A stretch of DNA of 5,789 nucleotides. It comes from Methanobacteriota archaeon. GTDB lineage: Archaea; Halobacteriota; Syntropharchaeia; JACQPP01. Below, piece by piece: positions 4,359-5,789 of the stretch. The DNA is taken from assembly GCA_016207465.1 (NCBI GenBank), contig JACQPP010000093.1, positions 1 to 5,789 of the forward strand, read 5' to 3'. The notes below the pieces were generated by a model. It ran no database searches, was not told the origin of the DNA, and saw only the letters and a list, made by a program, of their open reading frames with translations. Both the position numbers and the translations under genes were made by a program. The stretch's first letter is position 1. Each line of letters opens with the position of its first letter.

Positions 4359-5789
4359 ATGTCGTATTTCACGGTCCGGATTGGTGGAGCGGCGGGGGAT
4401 GGCATCGCCTCCGCGGGGGAGACCCTGGCCCGCACCTGCTCCCGGAGCGGCCTCCATGTGCTGGCCTACAACGCCTATCAGTCGGTCATCCGGGGGGGAC
4501 ACGTGTGGTTCCAGGTGCGCGCCTCCCGGGAGCCGGTGACCTCCACCGGGGATATCCTCGACCTCCTCATCGCCCTCAACCGGGAGACCGTCACCTACTG
4601 GGCCCCCATGGTCCGCCCGGGGGGGGGAATCATCCACGACCCGGCGAGCCTGGCCCTCGGCCCGCTCCTCCCCGAGGGGGTGCAGGACTTCCCCCTGGAC
4701 CTCGGCAGGATGGCCCTCCAGTTCTCGGAGGACAGCATCATGAAGAACACGGTGGCCCTGGGGGCCGCCCTCCACCTCTGCCGCCTCCCCCGGGAGACCT
4801 TCGAGACCATGATGGCCGAGACCTTCCAGCGCAAGGGGGAAGAGGTGGTCCAGGCCAACCTGGGGGCCGCCCGGGCCGGGTACGACCACGCCGCCTCCCG
4901 CTTCGCCCCCCTGGTGGCCGAGGCCCCCCCGGGGGCCCCCCGGCGCCCCCTGCTCACCGGCAACCAGGCCATCGGCCTCGGGGCCCTCGCGGCGGGGTGC
5001 AAGTTCTACGTGGCCTACCCCATGACCCCCGCCACCACCGTCCTCCACTACCTGGCGGTCCACGGCCCCGAGCATGGCATGGTGGTGAAGCAGGCCGAGG
5101 ACGAGATTGCGGTCATCAACATGGCCATCGGCGCCGGGTTCGCCGGGGCCCGCTCCATGTGCGGGACCTCCGGCGGGGGCTTCGCCCTGATGACCGAAGC
5201 GGTGGGGCTCGCCAGCATGACGGAGACCCCGGTGGTGATATTCACCTCCCAGCGCGCCGGCCCCAGCACGGGCCTGCCCACGAAGACCGAGCAGGGGGAC
5301 CTGCCCCAGGTGCTGGGGGCCTCCCAGGGGGACTACCCGAGGGCCGTCATCGCCCCCGTCAGCGTCGAGGACTGCTTCCACGCCACCATTGAGGCCTTCC
5401 ACATTGCCGAGGGCTACCAGATGCCCGTGATTCTGGTGGGGGACTTCTACACCTCCGAGCACTTCGAGACCGTGGAGGGATTCGACCTCCACGTCCCCAT
5501 CCAGCGGGGACTCCTCGTCGAGGGCAACGGCCACGGCCCCCAGCGGCCCAAGCGCTTCCAGCTCACGGAGAGCGGGGTCTCCCCCCGCATCCTGCCGGGC
5601 ACCCCGGACCTCATGTTCACCACCAACAGCGACGAGCACGGCGAGGAGGGCGAGGACATCAGCGACGTCTTCTCCGGCCTCCCCGGCTACGTCGAACTCC
5701 GGGCCCGCATGATGGAGAAGCGCATGCGAAAGATGGACGGAGTCCTCCATGACCTCCCCCCGCCCCGCCTCCACGGGCCCCCCGACGCC
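4359..5789 (+). CDS. korA: 2-oxoacid:ferredoxin oxidoreductase, fused gamma-alpha subunit (3' end outside window)
   Basis: The frame is open for 477 codons to the right edge. Fused subunits of this kind are usually near 580-620 residues, so about a fifth is missing. Residues 1-185 are the gamma domain (GGAAGDG at 9-15, RGGHVWFQVR at 45-54). Residues 198-370 begin the alpha subunit, with GNQAIGLGALAAGC (201-214), the pyrimidine-binding YPMTPATT (220-227), QAEDEIAVINMAIGA (245-259), CGTSGGGFALMTE (268-280) and PSTGLPTKTEQGDL (302-315). A later GVSPRILPGTPD (406-417) and DEHGEEG stretch is normal for the family. With the thiamine-diphosphate beta subunit, expected just downstream, it makes an enzyme that converts a 2-oxoacid and CoA to acyl-CoA with ferredoxin reduction, or the reverse. 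The substrate (pyruvate, 2-oxoglutarate or branched) cannot be set from this part, so the symbol is a convention. An in-frame TGA at 4344-4346 fixes the start at 4359. Confidence 0.92.
   Translation, partial: MSYFTVRIGGAAGDGIASAGETLARTCSRSGLHVLAYNAYQSVIRGGHVWFQVRASREPVTSTGDILDLLIALNRETVTYWAPMVRPGGGIIHDPASLALGPLLPEGVQDFPLDLGRMALQFSEDSIMKNTVALGAALHLCRLPRETFETMMAETFQRKGEEVVQANLGAARAGYDHAASRFAPLVAEAPPGAPRRPLLTGNQAIGLGALAAGCKFYVAYPMTPATTVLHYLAVHGPEHGMVVKQAEDEIAVINMAIGAGFAGARSMCGTSGGGFALMTEAVGLASMTETPVVIFTSQRAGPSTGLPTKTEQGDLPQVLGASQGDYPRAVIAPVSVEDCFHATIEAFHIAEGYQMPVILVGDFYTSEHFETVEGFDLHVPIQRGLLVEGNGHGPQRPKRFQLTESGVSPRILPGTPDLMFTTNSDEHGEEGEDISDVFSGLPGYVELRARMMEKRMRKMDGVLHDLPPPRLHGPPDA

Noticed and set aside
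4343..5392. 349-codon plus-strand frame overlapping the oxidoreductase gene
   Set aside because: It is an alternative-frame shadow with extreme Gly/Pro/Arg content. The frame starting at 4359 carries all the enzyme motifs.
4119..5774. 551-codon open frame on the minus strand opposite the oxidoreductase gene
   Set aside because: It is a shadow of a strongly biased GC-rich gene. The translation is low-complexity Gly/Glu/His/Val with no recognisable domain, and the plus strand carries a clear conserved enzyme.

Overview
This GC-rich window most likely comes from an archaeon, probably a Thermoplasmatota lineage related to methanogens. The pointers are a DUF835-type C-terminus, a single-domain KaiC-like ATPase, a protein matching the ASKHA family known as methanogenesis marker protein 12 (UPF0285), and a fused gamma-alpha subunit of a ferredoxin-dependent 2-oxoacid oxidoreductase. 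The taxonomic placement is inferred from family content and translation-start style, not from a marker gene tree.

Layout. Positions 1-174 hold the 3' end of a plus-strand DUF835-like gene. Positions 216-729 hold a minus-strand two-gene toxin-antitoxin module: a BrnT-like toxin first, then a small downstream partner with an AbrB-like C-terminal half. This stretch is visibly less GC-rich than its surroundings. A short divergent gap (730-795) separates it from a plus-strand cluster of three genes: a 518-residue coiled-coil protein with four internal repeats (796-2352), the KaiC-like ATPase (2420-3172) and the marker-12 protein (3178-4122). The last two are only 5 bases apart and are almost certainly cotranscribed. 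A 236-base, AT-richer non-coding region (4123-4358) with inverted repeats and TATA-like boxes then precedes the oxidoreductase gene, which starts at 4359 and runs off the right edge without a stop.

How the parts may work together. The coiled-coil protein and the KaiC-like ATPase look like a scaffold and NTPase pair of unknown purpose. DUF835 and KaiC-like domains are both common in archaeal signalling proteins. The marker-12 protein is an uncharacterised nucleotide-binding-fold protein, and its tight coupling to the ATPase is the most suggestive link here. The oxidoreductase is central carbon metabolism and appears to have its own promoter. No RNA genes, CRISPR arrays or insertion sequences were seen.
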